From Flavobacteriales bacterium (GTDB taxonomy: Bacteria > Bacteroidota > Bacteroidia > Flavobacteriales > BACL11), in NCBI GenBank assembly GCA_012960835.1, contig DUAL01000250.1, positions 1-13,281 on the forward strand: 13,281 nt of DNA, read 5' to 3'. A model generated the notes under the pieces. That model made no database searches and was not told where the DNA came from. It worked only from the letters and a program-made list of their open reading frames with translations. Positions 6,784-13,281 of the stretch are shown one piece after another (the stretch's first letter is position 1; each line of letters begins with the position of its first letter). The position numbers and the translations under genes were made by a program.

Positions 6784-7551
6784 TTATTTATCAAACATAT
6801 TTGCATCAATCAAAATTCTTCCACAATGCTCACAAACAATTACTTTTTTATGCATTCTAATATCTAATTGTCTCTGAGGCGGAATCATGTTTTTACAACC
6901 TCCACAAGCATCTCTATCAACTGATACTACTGCCAAACCGTTTCTAACATTAGTACGAATTCTACTATATGCATTCAACAATCTGTCCTCTATCACTTTC
7001 TGTGCTTTGTCCGATTTTTTGATTAAACTTTTTTCCTCTTTTTCCGTTTCTTTAGTTATTTCATCCAATTCTCCATTTTTGATTTTCAACTCTTTTTTTC
7101 TTTCTTTTAAAGTGTCTTTTGTTCCTGCAATCACTTCATCCTTCATCAATTTTTTTACTTTTATTTCTTTTTCTTTTTTCTCACAAAGCTCAATTTCCAA
7201 AGTTTGAAACTCAATTTCTTTGGATAATGATTCGTATTCTCTGTTATTTTTGATGTTAGCTATTTGCTTATCGTATTTTTTAATTAAAGCTTTTGCGTCT
7301 TTTTTCTTTAATCTTGAAGCAGCTAAATTGTCATCCAGAGCAGTAAGTTCTTCATTGTATTTTTCAATTCTAGTGTTAAGCCCAAAAATATCATCTTCTA
7401 AATCTTGAATTTCCAAAGGAAGTTCGCCTCTTACCACTCTAATGTTATCAATGTTAGAATCAACACATTGGAGTTGGTATAAAGCTTTTAATTTATCTTC
7501 TACCGTTATGATGTTTACTTTTTTGGTAGTTTTTGTTGCTGTTTTTGCCAT
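6784..7551 (-). CDS. coiled-coil protein with C-terminal C4 zinc ribbon
   Basis: This 255-residue protein has a short basic N-terminal tail, a long charged coiled coil (about 17-190) with the family-typical NNREYESLSKEIE (102-114), and a C-terminal zinc ribbon formed by CGGC (C216, C219) and CEHC (C240, C243). This is the architecture of the bacterial C4-type zinc-ribbon family (zf-RING_7, CT398-like). Its biochemical role is unsettled; a nucleic-acid- or protein-binding adaptor is usually supposed. The ATG at 7551 is 4 bases after the stop of the Nif3-family gene, so the two are co-transcribed, and the pairing is recurrent in Bacteroidota as far as I recall. A strong terminator follows. The N-terminal run AKTATKTTKK is probably disordered. 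Confidence 0.9.
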   Translation of the reverse strand: MAKTATKTTKKVNIITVEDKLKALYQLQCVDSNIDNIRVVRGELPLEIQDLEDDIFGLNTRIEKYNEELTALDDNLAASRLKKKDAKALIKKYDKQIANIKNNREYESLSKEIEFQTLEIELCEKKEKEIKVKKLMKDEVIAGTKDTLKERKKELKIKNGELDEITKETEKEEKSLIKKSDKAQKVIEDRLLNAYSRIRTNVRNGLAVVSVDRDACGGCKNMIPPQRQLDIRMHKKVIVCEHCGRILIDANMFDK

Positions 7552-7555
7552 CTTT

Positions 7556-8650
7556 CTAAAAGTAGTTTATTGGGTTTGTATTCACTTTTGATAATCGGAC
7601 GGCAAATTTACTAAATTTTTTGCTAAGCAAATCATAAATTAAGTCCTTTGTAAATTGCTCACTTTCAAAGTGCCCAATATCTGCAATAATTATGTCGTTT
7701 TCCCCATCAAAAAACTCGTGATATTTAAAATCGGCTGTAATGAAAATATCTGCTTTTTCACATATAGCATTAGAGAGTAAAAAACTACCACTACCTCCAC
7801 AAATAGCAACTCTTTTTATCTGATATTTTACTAATTTTGTATGACGGATACAATCGGTTTGCATCTTTGTTTTTAGCATTTCTAAAAACCGATTAGTATC
7901 CACTTTTTGGGCTAATTCTCCAACAATTCCAGCCCCAACATTTTCATAAATATTGTCTAAAATATATATTTGATAAGCCACCTGCTCATAAGGATGTGCC
8001 TGTTTCAAGGCTGAAATAATTGTATTTTCCTTATATTTAGGAAAAATTACTTCTATTTTCTCCTCCTTTTCTGTATGCCTTTCGCCAATATTCCCAATAT
8101 GAGGGTCGCAACCCTCATTTGCCCTGAAAGTCCCTTCTCCTTTGGCACTAAAACTACACTCATCATAATTTCCAATATCCCCTGCTCCTGCCTGAAAAAG
8201 TGCTTCTTTTACTTTTTCCGTATCTGAAACAGGACAATAAACCGCCAATTGCCTTAGCAAATCTTTTTTTGGAGAAAGAATTTTATAATTTTCAACTCCC
8301 AATATTTCAGCAATTTTTGCACTCACTCCTGTTTTTATATTATCCAAATTGGTATGAATGGCATAAATAGCAATATTATTTTTTATGGCTTTTATTATGG
8401 TTCGTTCCACATAATTCTGCCCTGTTATTTTTTTCAAACCAGAAAATATTATAGGATGATGTGCAATAATCAGATTGCAATTATTTTCTATTGCCTCCTC
8501 CACAACTTCTTCTGTACAATCAAGCGTTATAAGTGCTGCATCTATCTCCCTGTTTGCATCTCCTACAAGCAATCCAGCATTATCATAACTTTCCTGATAA
8601 TGCAATGGGGCAACACTTTCCAAGTAATTGGTGATTTCTTTTATTTTCAT
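7556..8650 (-). CDS. Nif3/DUF34-family dinuclear metal protein
   Basis: This is a 364-residue member of the Nif3 (YbgI/YqfO) family, sometimes named 'GTP cyclohydrolase 1 type 2 homolog'. Metal ligands by comparison with E. coli YbgI are H64 and H65 (IIAHHPIIF), D103 (HTNLDN), H327 and E331 (GHFESEQF). The long form carries a PII/CutA-like insert at about 134-232, as in YqfO. GGSGSF at 285-290 and a 'TADFKYHEF' segment (305-313) belong to the second half of the Nif3 fold. The physiological substrate is not established; a metallohydrolase or metal-chaperone role is proposed. The ORF extends to 8695, but the ATG at 8650 gives the family N-terminus MKIKEITNYLE and stands just after a promoter-like box. 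It is the first gene of an operon with the zinc-ribbon gene. Confidence 0.94.
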   Translation of the reverse strand: MKIKEITNYLESVAPLHYQESYDNAGLLVGDANREIDAALITLDCTEEVVEEAIENNCNLIIAHHPIIFSGLKKITGQNYVERTIIKAIKNNIAIYAIHTNLDNIKTGVSAKIAEILGVENYKILSPKKDLLRQLAVYCPVSDTEKVKEALFQAGAGDIGNYDECSFSAKGEGTFRANEGCDPHIGNIGERHTEKEEKIEVIFPKYKENTIISALKQAHPYEQVAYQIYILDNIYENVGAGIVGELAQKVDTNRFLEMLKTKMQTDCIRHTKLVKYQIKRVAICGGSGSFLLSNAICEKADIFITADFKYHEFFDGENDIIIADIGHFESEQFTKDLIYDLLSKKFSKFAVRLSKVNTNPINYF

Positions 8651-8654
8651 TTTC

Positions 8655-8662
8655 CAAAAATA
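8655..8662 (-). promoter_or_regulatory. possible -7 box of the nif3 operon, leaderless start
   Basis: TATTTTTG on the minus strand fits TAnnTTTG and ends 4 bases before the ATG at 8650. Transcription would begin at or next to the start codon. A convincing -33 element is missing. Confidence 0.4.
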
Positions 8663-8703
8663 CAAAACATAAAGCCTAATCCATAAAAACCCCAAACCAA
8701 AAT

Positions 8704-8745
8704 CTATTGTCTATTGTCTAATATCTAATCTCTATCTTTTATCTT
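8704..8745 (+). repeat. degenerate 7-bp tandem array before lpxK
   Basis: Six consecutive 7-base units follow the pattern CTAWYWT, beginning at 8704, 8711, 8718, 8725, 8732 and 8739. The first two are identical (CTATTGT); later units drift (CTAATAT, CTAATCT, CTATCTT) and the last (TTATCTT) merges into the -7 box. The array supplies the whole spacer of the candidate lpxK promoter, including its TTG at 8714-8716. Confidence 0.75.
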
Positions 8746-8747
8746 TG
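8714..8747 (+). promoter_or_regulatory. probable lpxK promoter, leaderless start
   Basis: TTG (8714-8716), a 23-base spacer, and TATCTTTG (8740-8747) fit the flavobacterial form TTG-N17-23-TAnnTTTG. The ATG follows after only 4 bases, so the message probably begins at or within a few bases of its start codon. Confidence 0.5.
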
Positions 8748-8751
8748 CAGT

Positions 8752-9789
8752 ATGCGTTTACTTCTTTATCCCTTTTCCGTTTTGTATGCTATCATTACAA
8801 ATCTCCGAAATTTACTTTTTGATATGGGTGTTTTTCCTTCTAAAACATTTGAAATTCCTATTATTTGCATTGGTAATTTATCAGTTGGTGGAACTGGAAA
8901 AACCCCACTTACAGCTTATATTATTTCAGTTTTAGAAGGTAAAAATATGGCTGTGCTTTCAAGAGGTTATGGTAGAAACACTTCTGGCTACCAAGAAGTT
9001 AGAACAGAAAGTACAGCAGAAAATGTAGGAGATGAACCGCTTTGGCTTAAACAAAAACACCCCAACTGCATGGTGGTAGTGGATGAAAATAGAAAAAGAG
9101 GGATTGAGAATATTATAAAAAATCATCCTGAAATAGAGGTAATTCTTTTGGATGATGGCTTCCAGCACAGAAGGATAAAAGCTGGTTTTAACCTCTTGAT
9201 TACAGATTACAATTTACCTTATTATAAAGATTTTTTGCTCCCAATGGGGACTTTGCGCGAGAGTAAAAAAAGAAGTGAAAGAGCAAATATAATTGTAGTA
9301 AGCAAAGCCCCAAAACTGCTAAACCCAACTGAGAAAAAAGGAATAATTCAGCAATTGGGCGTTTTTATTACGCAACAATGTTATTTCAGCCACATCCATT
9401 ATCAGGATTGGAGATGTTTAACGACCAATAACATTTTAACTACTAATGAAAAATATAGTATTACATTGGTTACAGCCATTGCAAATGCAACTCCCCTACT
9501 AGAAATGTTGAAAAATAGTGGGCATACTGTTACCCATATCAAGTATGCAGACCATCATCATTACACCTTAAATGATATGGAGAATATCTTAAATAATTAC
9601 AGGCAAGATAACTCTGCAAAAAAACTTATCTTGACCACCGAAAAAGATGCGGTGAAATTAAGGAAGTTTGAAAATGAATTTGGAGATGCAAATGTATATT
9701 ATGCTCCTATTGAAGTAGGTTTTGAGGAAAAAGAAAATTTCGAAAAACAAATATTAAATTATGTTAGGGCAAATAAAAGAAACAGCTAA
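8752..9789 (+). CDS. lpxK: tetraacyldisaccharide 4'-kinase (lipid A)
   Basis: LpxK phosphorylates the 4' position of the tetraacylated lipid A disaccharide, the sixth step of the lipid A pathway, at the inner-membrane face. The 345-residue protein has a hydrophobic N-terminal helix for membrane association, a P-loop SVGGTGKT (44-51), RGYGR (71-75), the family signature DDGFQHR (134-140), and TTEKDAVKL in the C-terminal lobe. Length is typical. The ATG at 8752 gives the usual MRLLLYPFSVLY start. It heads the plus-strand run, and its last 29 bases overlap the next gene (PNP) in another frame, implying translational coupling. The upstream region is a 7-bp tandem array. Its presence means the organism makes lipid A-based lipopolysaccharide. 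Confidence 0.96.
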   Translation: MRLLLYPFSVLYAIITNLRNLLFDMGVFPSKTFEIPIICIGNLSVGGTGKTPLTAYIISVLEGKNMAVLSRGYGRNTSGYQEVRTESTAENVGDEPLWLKQKHPNCMVVVDENRKRGIENIIKNHPEIEVILLDDGFQHRRIKAGFNLLITDYNLPYYKDFLLPMGTLRESKKRSERANIIVVSKAPKLLNPTEKKGIIQQLGVFITQQCYFSHIHYQDWRCLTTNNILTTNEKYSITLVTAIANATPLLEMLKNSGHTVTHIKYADHHHYTLNDMENILNNYRQDNSAKKLILTTEKDAVKLRKFENEFGDANVYYAPIEVGFEEKENFEKQILNYVRANKRNS

Positions 9790-10570
9790 TTTTTTAACAG
9801 AAAAAACAAATGCTAAGCCAGAAGTCGGCATCATTTTAGGAACCGGTCTTGGGGGTTTGGTGGATGAAATTGATATTGAACATTCCATTTCGTATGAAGA
9901 TATTCCAAACTTTCCAATTTCGACAGTTGAAGGTCATTCTGGAAGATTAATTTTTGGAAAACTAGGTGGAAAAGTGGTAGTTGCTATGCAAGGAAGGTTT
10001 CATTTTTATGAGGGCTACCCAATGCAAAAAGTTATATTCCCTGTTAGAGTAATGAAGTTTCTTGGAATAAAAAACCTAATTGTTTCCAATGCAAGTGGAG
10101 GGGTGAATCCTGACTTTGAAATTGGAGATTTAATGATTCTTTCTGACCACATTAACCTTATTCCAAACCCATTAATTGGGCATAACCACCCTGAGCTTGG
10201 TCCAAGATTCCCTGATATGAGCGAACCTTATTGCTCAAATATGATTCTGGCAGCCGAGCAAATAGCAAAGGAAAACAACATTAAAATTCAAAAAGGAGTT
10301 TATGTAGCCGTAACTGGCCCTACCCTAGAAACCCCTGCTGAATATTTCTATTTCAGAAAAATTGGTGGTGATACGGTAGGCATGTCAACTGTGCCAGAAG
10401 TGGTAGTGGCACGGCACATGGATATTCCCTCATTCGCTATTTCCGTAATTACAGATTTGGGCGTTCCAGGAAAAATCAAGAAAGTAACCCATCAGGATGT
10501 TCAAGCAGTGGCAGAAGTCGCTGAGCCCAAACTCACACTAATAATAAAAGAATTAATCTCATCTATTTAA
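9761..10570 (+). CDS. purine nucleoside phosphorylase, trimeric class
   Basis: The enzyme splits purine nucleosides with phosphate to base and ribose-1-phosphate in purine salvage. The 269-residue length and motifs fit the trimeric PNP family: GTGLGG (27-32), VEGHSGR (56-62), GRFHFYEGYP (78-87) holding phosphate and ribose ligands, NASGG (110-114), GPTLETPAE (186-194) with E190 matching human E201, and VGMSTVPE (206-213). The human N243 position, which contacts purine N7/O6, is Asp232 here (VITDLG). Spacing from E190 to D232 equals the human E201-N243 spacing, so the alignment is firm. Asp at this site may shift preference toward 6-aminopurines. The ATG at 9761 overlaps lpxK by 29 bases; starting later would cut a conserved helix. 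A secreted-protein gene follows 4 bases after the stop. Confidence 0.95.
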   Translation: MLGQIKETANFLTEKTNAKPEVGIILGTGLGGLVDEIDIEHSISYEDIPNFPISTVEGHSGRLIFGKLGGKVVVAMQGRFHFYEGYPMQKVIFPVRVMKFLGIKNLIVSNASGGVNPDFEIGDLMILSDHINLIPNPLIGHNHPELGPRFPDMSEPYCSNMILAAEQIAKENNIKIQKGVYVAVTGPTLETPAEYFYFRKIGGDTVGMSTVPEVVVARHMDIPSFAISVITDLGVPGKIKKVTHQDVQAVAEVAEPKLTLIIKELISSI

Positions 10571-10574
10571 AATT

Positions 10575-11972
10575 ATGAAAAAAATAATCATTCTTACATT
10601 TATTAATCTCTTCATTGTAACATTGTCTTTTGCTCAACCTTTTCCTTCTTGGCAAGCAAATTTACTTTACAATTGGCAAGACACTACTTTAACACCATCA
10701 TGGGCATATGACAATACCTACAATGAGATTTGGGGAGTGCAGATAAACGGAGCAGAGATTGCTATAATTGGATCTACTGCAGGAACACATTTTTTTGATG
10801 TTACATATCCTGCAAATGCAAGCCAAGTGGATTTTGTAGCTGGAGCTTATACTGGAAGTGATGTAGTACATAGAGATTATCACGATTATAATGGCTATTT
10901 GTATGTAGTGTGTGATGAAGGAAATACGAGTACTTTACAAATTATAGATATAAATAATTTGCCAAACTCGGTAAATGTAGTATATGATTCAAATGTACTT
11001 TTTACCAAATCCCATAATATTTTTATTGATACTGCAACTGCTAAATTATATGTATGTTCAGTAAAACATACTAATCCAAATAATTTTTCTTCTGCTATGG
11101 AGATTTACTCTTTAGCAAATCCTTTAAGTCCCGCCCTATTATACACCTATAATAACGTAGGTCATGTTCATGATGCTTATGTCCGAAACGATACCGCCTA
11201 TCTTAATTGTGGAGGTGGAGGTGGATTTAGAATTGTAGATTTTTCCATGCTTGGAACACCACTTCCTGTGCAACCAACTTTATTAGCTTCTCTTACTACT
11301 TATCCTGATGCAGGATACAATCATTCTGGCTGGCTAAATGATGACGGAACAGTTTATGTTATGTTAGATGAGAATCACGGTTATGATATTAAACTTTTAG
11401 ATGTAAGCGATTTTAATAATATTAGTGTTTTATCTACTTTTAATTCTGGAGTAGACACTAACTCTATGGCACATAATGCAATTATAAAAAAGGGTCTTTT
11501 GTTTGTTTCCTATTATCATGATGGTTTGAGGGTTTTTAATATTGCTGACCCTACAAACCCTTTTGAGGTATTACATTACGATACATATCTACCAAATAGT
11601 CATGCTTCATATAAAGGAGCCTGGGGTGTATACCCTTTCTGGGATGCTCAAAGTCATGCTTTTTCAAGTATTCTAGTATCTGATATGCAAACCGGGCTTT
11701 ATGTTTTTAGCGGTTCATTTCCTCTTGCTGTAAATAATTTAGAACCAGTACCAAGTTTGGTTTTTCCAAACCCTGCTAAAAATCAGTTTACAATTACCAA
11801 TCAAAGTGCAATCTCTATAATACTTTATGATGTGTTTGGGAAAAGAGTATTACAACAAAATTTAACGAATAGTAAAACGATTGAAAGAGGAAATCTATCT
11901 GGCGGCATGTATTTCTACTGCCTGAAAAACAAGGAAGGAATTATTAAAAATGGAAAGATTATTTTTGAGTAA
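10575..11972 (+). CDS. secreted choice-of-anchor B protein with T9SS sorting domain
   Basis: A signal peptide (residues 1-20, cleavage SFA-Q) precedes a beta-rich body of repeated blade-like units, for example around EIAIIGSTAGTHFFDVTYP (61-79), GYLYVVCDEG (107-116), LLFVSYYHDGLRVFNIADP (308-326) and ILVSDMQTGLYVFSG (366-380). The pattern, with conserved His/Asp residues (HRDYHDYNG, GHVHDAYV, SMAHNA), matches the 'choice-of-anchor B' family of propeller-like surface proteins. Residues 393-465 form a type A T9SS C-terminal domain: VFPNPAKN, LYDVFGKRV, LSGGMYFY, GKIIFE. It is therefore exported by Sec, moved across the outer membrane by T9SS, and attached or released. Ligand unknown. The ATG is 4 bases after the PNP stop; gatB begins directly after its own stop. 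Confidence 0.93.
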   Translation: MKKIIILTFINLFIVTLSFAQPFPSWQANLLYNWQDTTLTPSWAYDNTYNEIWGVQINGAEIAIIGSTAGTHFFDVTYPANASQVDFVAGAYTGSDVVHRDYHDYNGYLYVVCDEGNTSTLQIIDINNLPNSVNVVYDSNVLFTKSHNIFIDTATAKLYVCSVKHTNPNNFSSAMEIYSLANPLSPALLYTYNNVGHVHDAYVRNDTAYLNCGGGGGFRIVDFSMLGTPLPVQPTLLASLTTYPDAGYNHSGWLNDDGTVYVMLDENHGYDIKLLDVSDFNNISVLSTFNSGVDTNSMAHNAIIKKGLLFVSYYHDGLRVFNIADPTNPFEVLHYDTYLPNSHASYKGAWGVYPFWDAQSHAFSSILVSDMQTGLYVFSGSFPLAVNNLEPVPSLVFPNPAKNQFTITNQSAISIILYDVFGKRVLQQNLTNSKTIERGNLSGGMYFYCLKNKEGIIKNGKIIFE

Positions 11973-13281
11973 ATGAGCACAAAAAACAAATATGAAGCGG
12001 TAATTGGTTTGGAGGTTCATGCGCAACTTTTAACCAGAACAAAGGCCTACTCTTCTGATGAAAATATTTATGGAGCCACACCTAATACTAAAACTTCTGT
12101 AATTACATTGGGGCATCCTGGAACTTTACCAAAAGCCAACAAAAAGGTAATAGAATATGCAGTAAGATTAGGGATTGCGGTGGGTTCAAAAATCCGTGAG
12201 AGAAATGAATATGCTCGTAAAAATTATTTTTATCCTGATTTGCCAAAGGGCTATCAAATCACTCAGGACAAAACCCCAATTTGTAATGGAGGAATTATTG
12301 AAATAAAGGATGATAATGGGGATAAGAAAATAATTCAAATCACCAGAATTCACATAGAGGAAGATGCTGGAAAAAGTATTCATGATTTGGACCCTTTTAA
12401 TACATTGGTGGATTTAAATCGAGCTGGTGTTCCACTTGTTGAAATTGTTTCTGAGCCAGATATTCGCTCAGCAAATGAGGCCTATAATTACATCAATGAG
12501 GTGCGAAAATTAGTGCGTTATTTAGAAATCTGTGATGGAAATATGGAAGAAGGAAGTTTAAGGTGTGACGCTAATATTTCTGTTCGATTAAAAGGTGTAA
12601 AAGAGTTTGGTACAAAGGTGGAAGTAAAAAATATGAACTCTACCAGAAATGTAAAAAAAGCCATTGAATTTGAGATAAACAGGCAAATTTCCTTGATTGA
12701 AAATGGGAAAGAAGTTAGGCATGAAACAAGAAGTTTTAATGCAGCAAACAACAGCACAATTACCATGCGACACAAAGAAGAAGCAAACGATTATCGCTAT
12801 TTTCCTGAACCTGATTTGCAACCGGTAATTGTTACTGAGGACTATATTGAAAAAGTAAAATCAACTCTACCTCCACTTCCAAAAGAATTATTTCAAAAAT
12901 TTACAAAAGAGTTTGTATTATCGGATTATGATGCAAATATTTTAGTAGATGAAAAAGGAATTGCCCTTTATTTTAACACCCTTTGCGGCTACACAAAAAA
13001 CTATAAAGCAGCAGCTAATTTTGTAAATGGCAGTGTAAAATCTTACCTCAACGAAACGGCAACTGATATTGCTGATTTTACCATTTCCCCTGAGCAACTA
13101 TCTGGGCTTATTGCCTTAGTCGATTCTGGAAAAGTGAGTAATACGATAGCAACATCTAAGGTGTTTGCTGCTATGGTTTTAAGTAATGATACAGCTGATG
13201 AGATTGCCACAAAAAACAATTGGATTCAAGAAAGTGATAGTGATGCTTTAAGCGAGTTTATCCAGCAAGCCATTGCAAAAT
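11973..13281 (+). CDS. gatB: Asp/Glu-tRNA amidotransferase subunit B (3' end cut by window)
   Basis: GatB is the kinase/tRNA-binding subunit of GatCAB, which converts Glu-tRNA-Gln (or Asp-tRNA-Asn) to the amide form. The visible 436 residues lack only about the last 45-55 of the usual 480-490. Motifs include VIGLEVHAQL (10-19), GHPGTLPKAN (47-56), YARKNYFYPDLPKGYQITQ (80-98), the family signature LVDLNRAGVPLVEIVSEPD (145-163), and EGSLRCDANIS (193-203). The C-terminal YqeY-like helical domain begins near 310-330 and runs off the window. The ATG at 11973 follows the previous TAA with no gap (TAAATG), suggesting re-initiation after the T9SS gene. No gatA or gatC is in view; they are probably elsewhere or beyond the window. 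Confidence 0.96.
   Translation, partial: MSTKNKYEAVIGLEVHAQLLTRTKAYSSDENIYGATPNTKTSVITLGHPGTLPKANKKVIEYAVRLGIAVGSKIRERNEYARKNYFYPDLPKGYQITQDKTPICNGGIIEIKDDNGDKKIIQITRIHIEEDAGKSIHDLDPFNTLVDLNRAGVPLVEIVSEPDIRSANEAYNYINEVRKLVRYLEICDGNMEEGSLRCDANISVRLKGVKEFGTKVEVKNMNSTRNVKKAIEFEINRQISLIENGKEVRHETRSFNAANNSTITMRHKEEANDYRYFPEPDLQPVIVTEDYIEKVKSTLPPLPKELFQKFTKEFVLSDYDANILVDEKGIALYFNTLCGYTKNYKAAANFVNGSVKSYLNETATDIADFTISPEQLSGLIALVDSGKVSNTIATSKVFAAMVLSNDTADEIATKNNWIQESDSDALSEFIQQAIAK

Noticed and set aside
6887..7408. Plus-strand open frames rich in Phe/Ser/Leu opposite the zinc-ribbon gene
   Set aside because: They are the antisense of a Lys/Glu-rich coiled coil, which reads as Phe/Leu/Ser, and they lie inside a well-supported gene.
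11973..12150. GatB lacking cysteines in the GHPGTLP region
   Set aside because: Cysteines here vary among GatB proteins and many functional ones lack them; all core signature motifs are intact.
1..13281. Mobile elements, CRISPR, toxin-antitoxin or defence systems
   Set aside because: No transposase, integrase, direct-repeat-spacer pattern, reverse transcriptase, restriction or abortive-infection motif was found on either strand. The window reads as ordinary core chromosome.

Overview
The window is AT-rich, gene-dense chromosomal DNA from a member of the Bacteroidota. The signs are a C-terminal type IX secretion (T9SS) sorting domain on one protein, promoter boxes of the Bacteroidota form TAnnTTTG, start codons without Shine-Dalgarno sequences, a compact ProRS ending in Tyr, a Bacteroidota-style FadL/OmpP1 porin, and the neighbouring set Nif3 / C4 zinc ribbon / LpxK / PNP. 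The genus cannot be told from this sequence. A free-living flavobacterium-like or related lineage is plausible.

Left part (1-2679, all minus strand): proS is followed one base later by an unrecognised gene. Next come tRNA-Glu(TTC) with its own near-perfect promoter, rpsT (ribosomal protein S20), and a strong hairpin terminator. This is a translation block. Divergent from proS (2792-5231, plus strand) lies a two-gene envelope operon: a very low-complexity lipoprotein and a FadL/OmpP1-type outer-membrane beta-barrel. Its last gene overlaps, stop codon to stop codon, a minus-strand gene for an exported helical-repeat (TPR-like) protein (5228-6718).

Middle (6724-8650, minus strand): a Nif3/DUF34 metalloprotein and a coiled-coil zinc-ribbon protein form a two-gene operon. 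It ends in a textbook terminator whose loop holds the apparent promoter box of the downstream TPR gene. Right part (8704-13281, plus strand): a divergent tight chain of lpxK, a purine nucleoside phosphorylase gene, a secreted T9SS beta-propeller-like gene and gatB, the last cut by the window end. The spacings are a 29-base overlap, 4 bases and 0 bases.

Working together, the genes cover translation (S20, tRNA-Glu, ProRS, GatB), envelope building (LpxK for lipid A, porin, lipoprotein, T9SS surface protein), purine salvage, and the poorly understood Nif3/zinc-ribbon pair. No insertion sequence, CRISPR array, prophage, toxin-antitoxin pair or obvious new defence system is visible. The interesting signals are regulatory: a 7-bp tandem array running into the lpxK promoter, mirrored leaderless-looking starts of nif3 and lpxK, a promoter nested in a terminator, and back-to-back promoters at proS. 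A few protein details also stand out. There is no gene-free stretch over 300 bases; the longest gap is about 112 bases (2680-2791).
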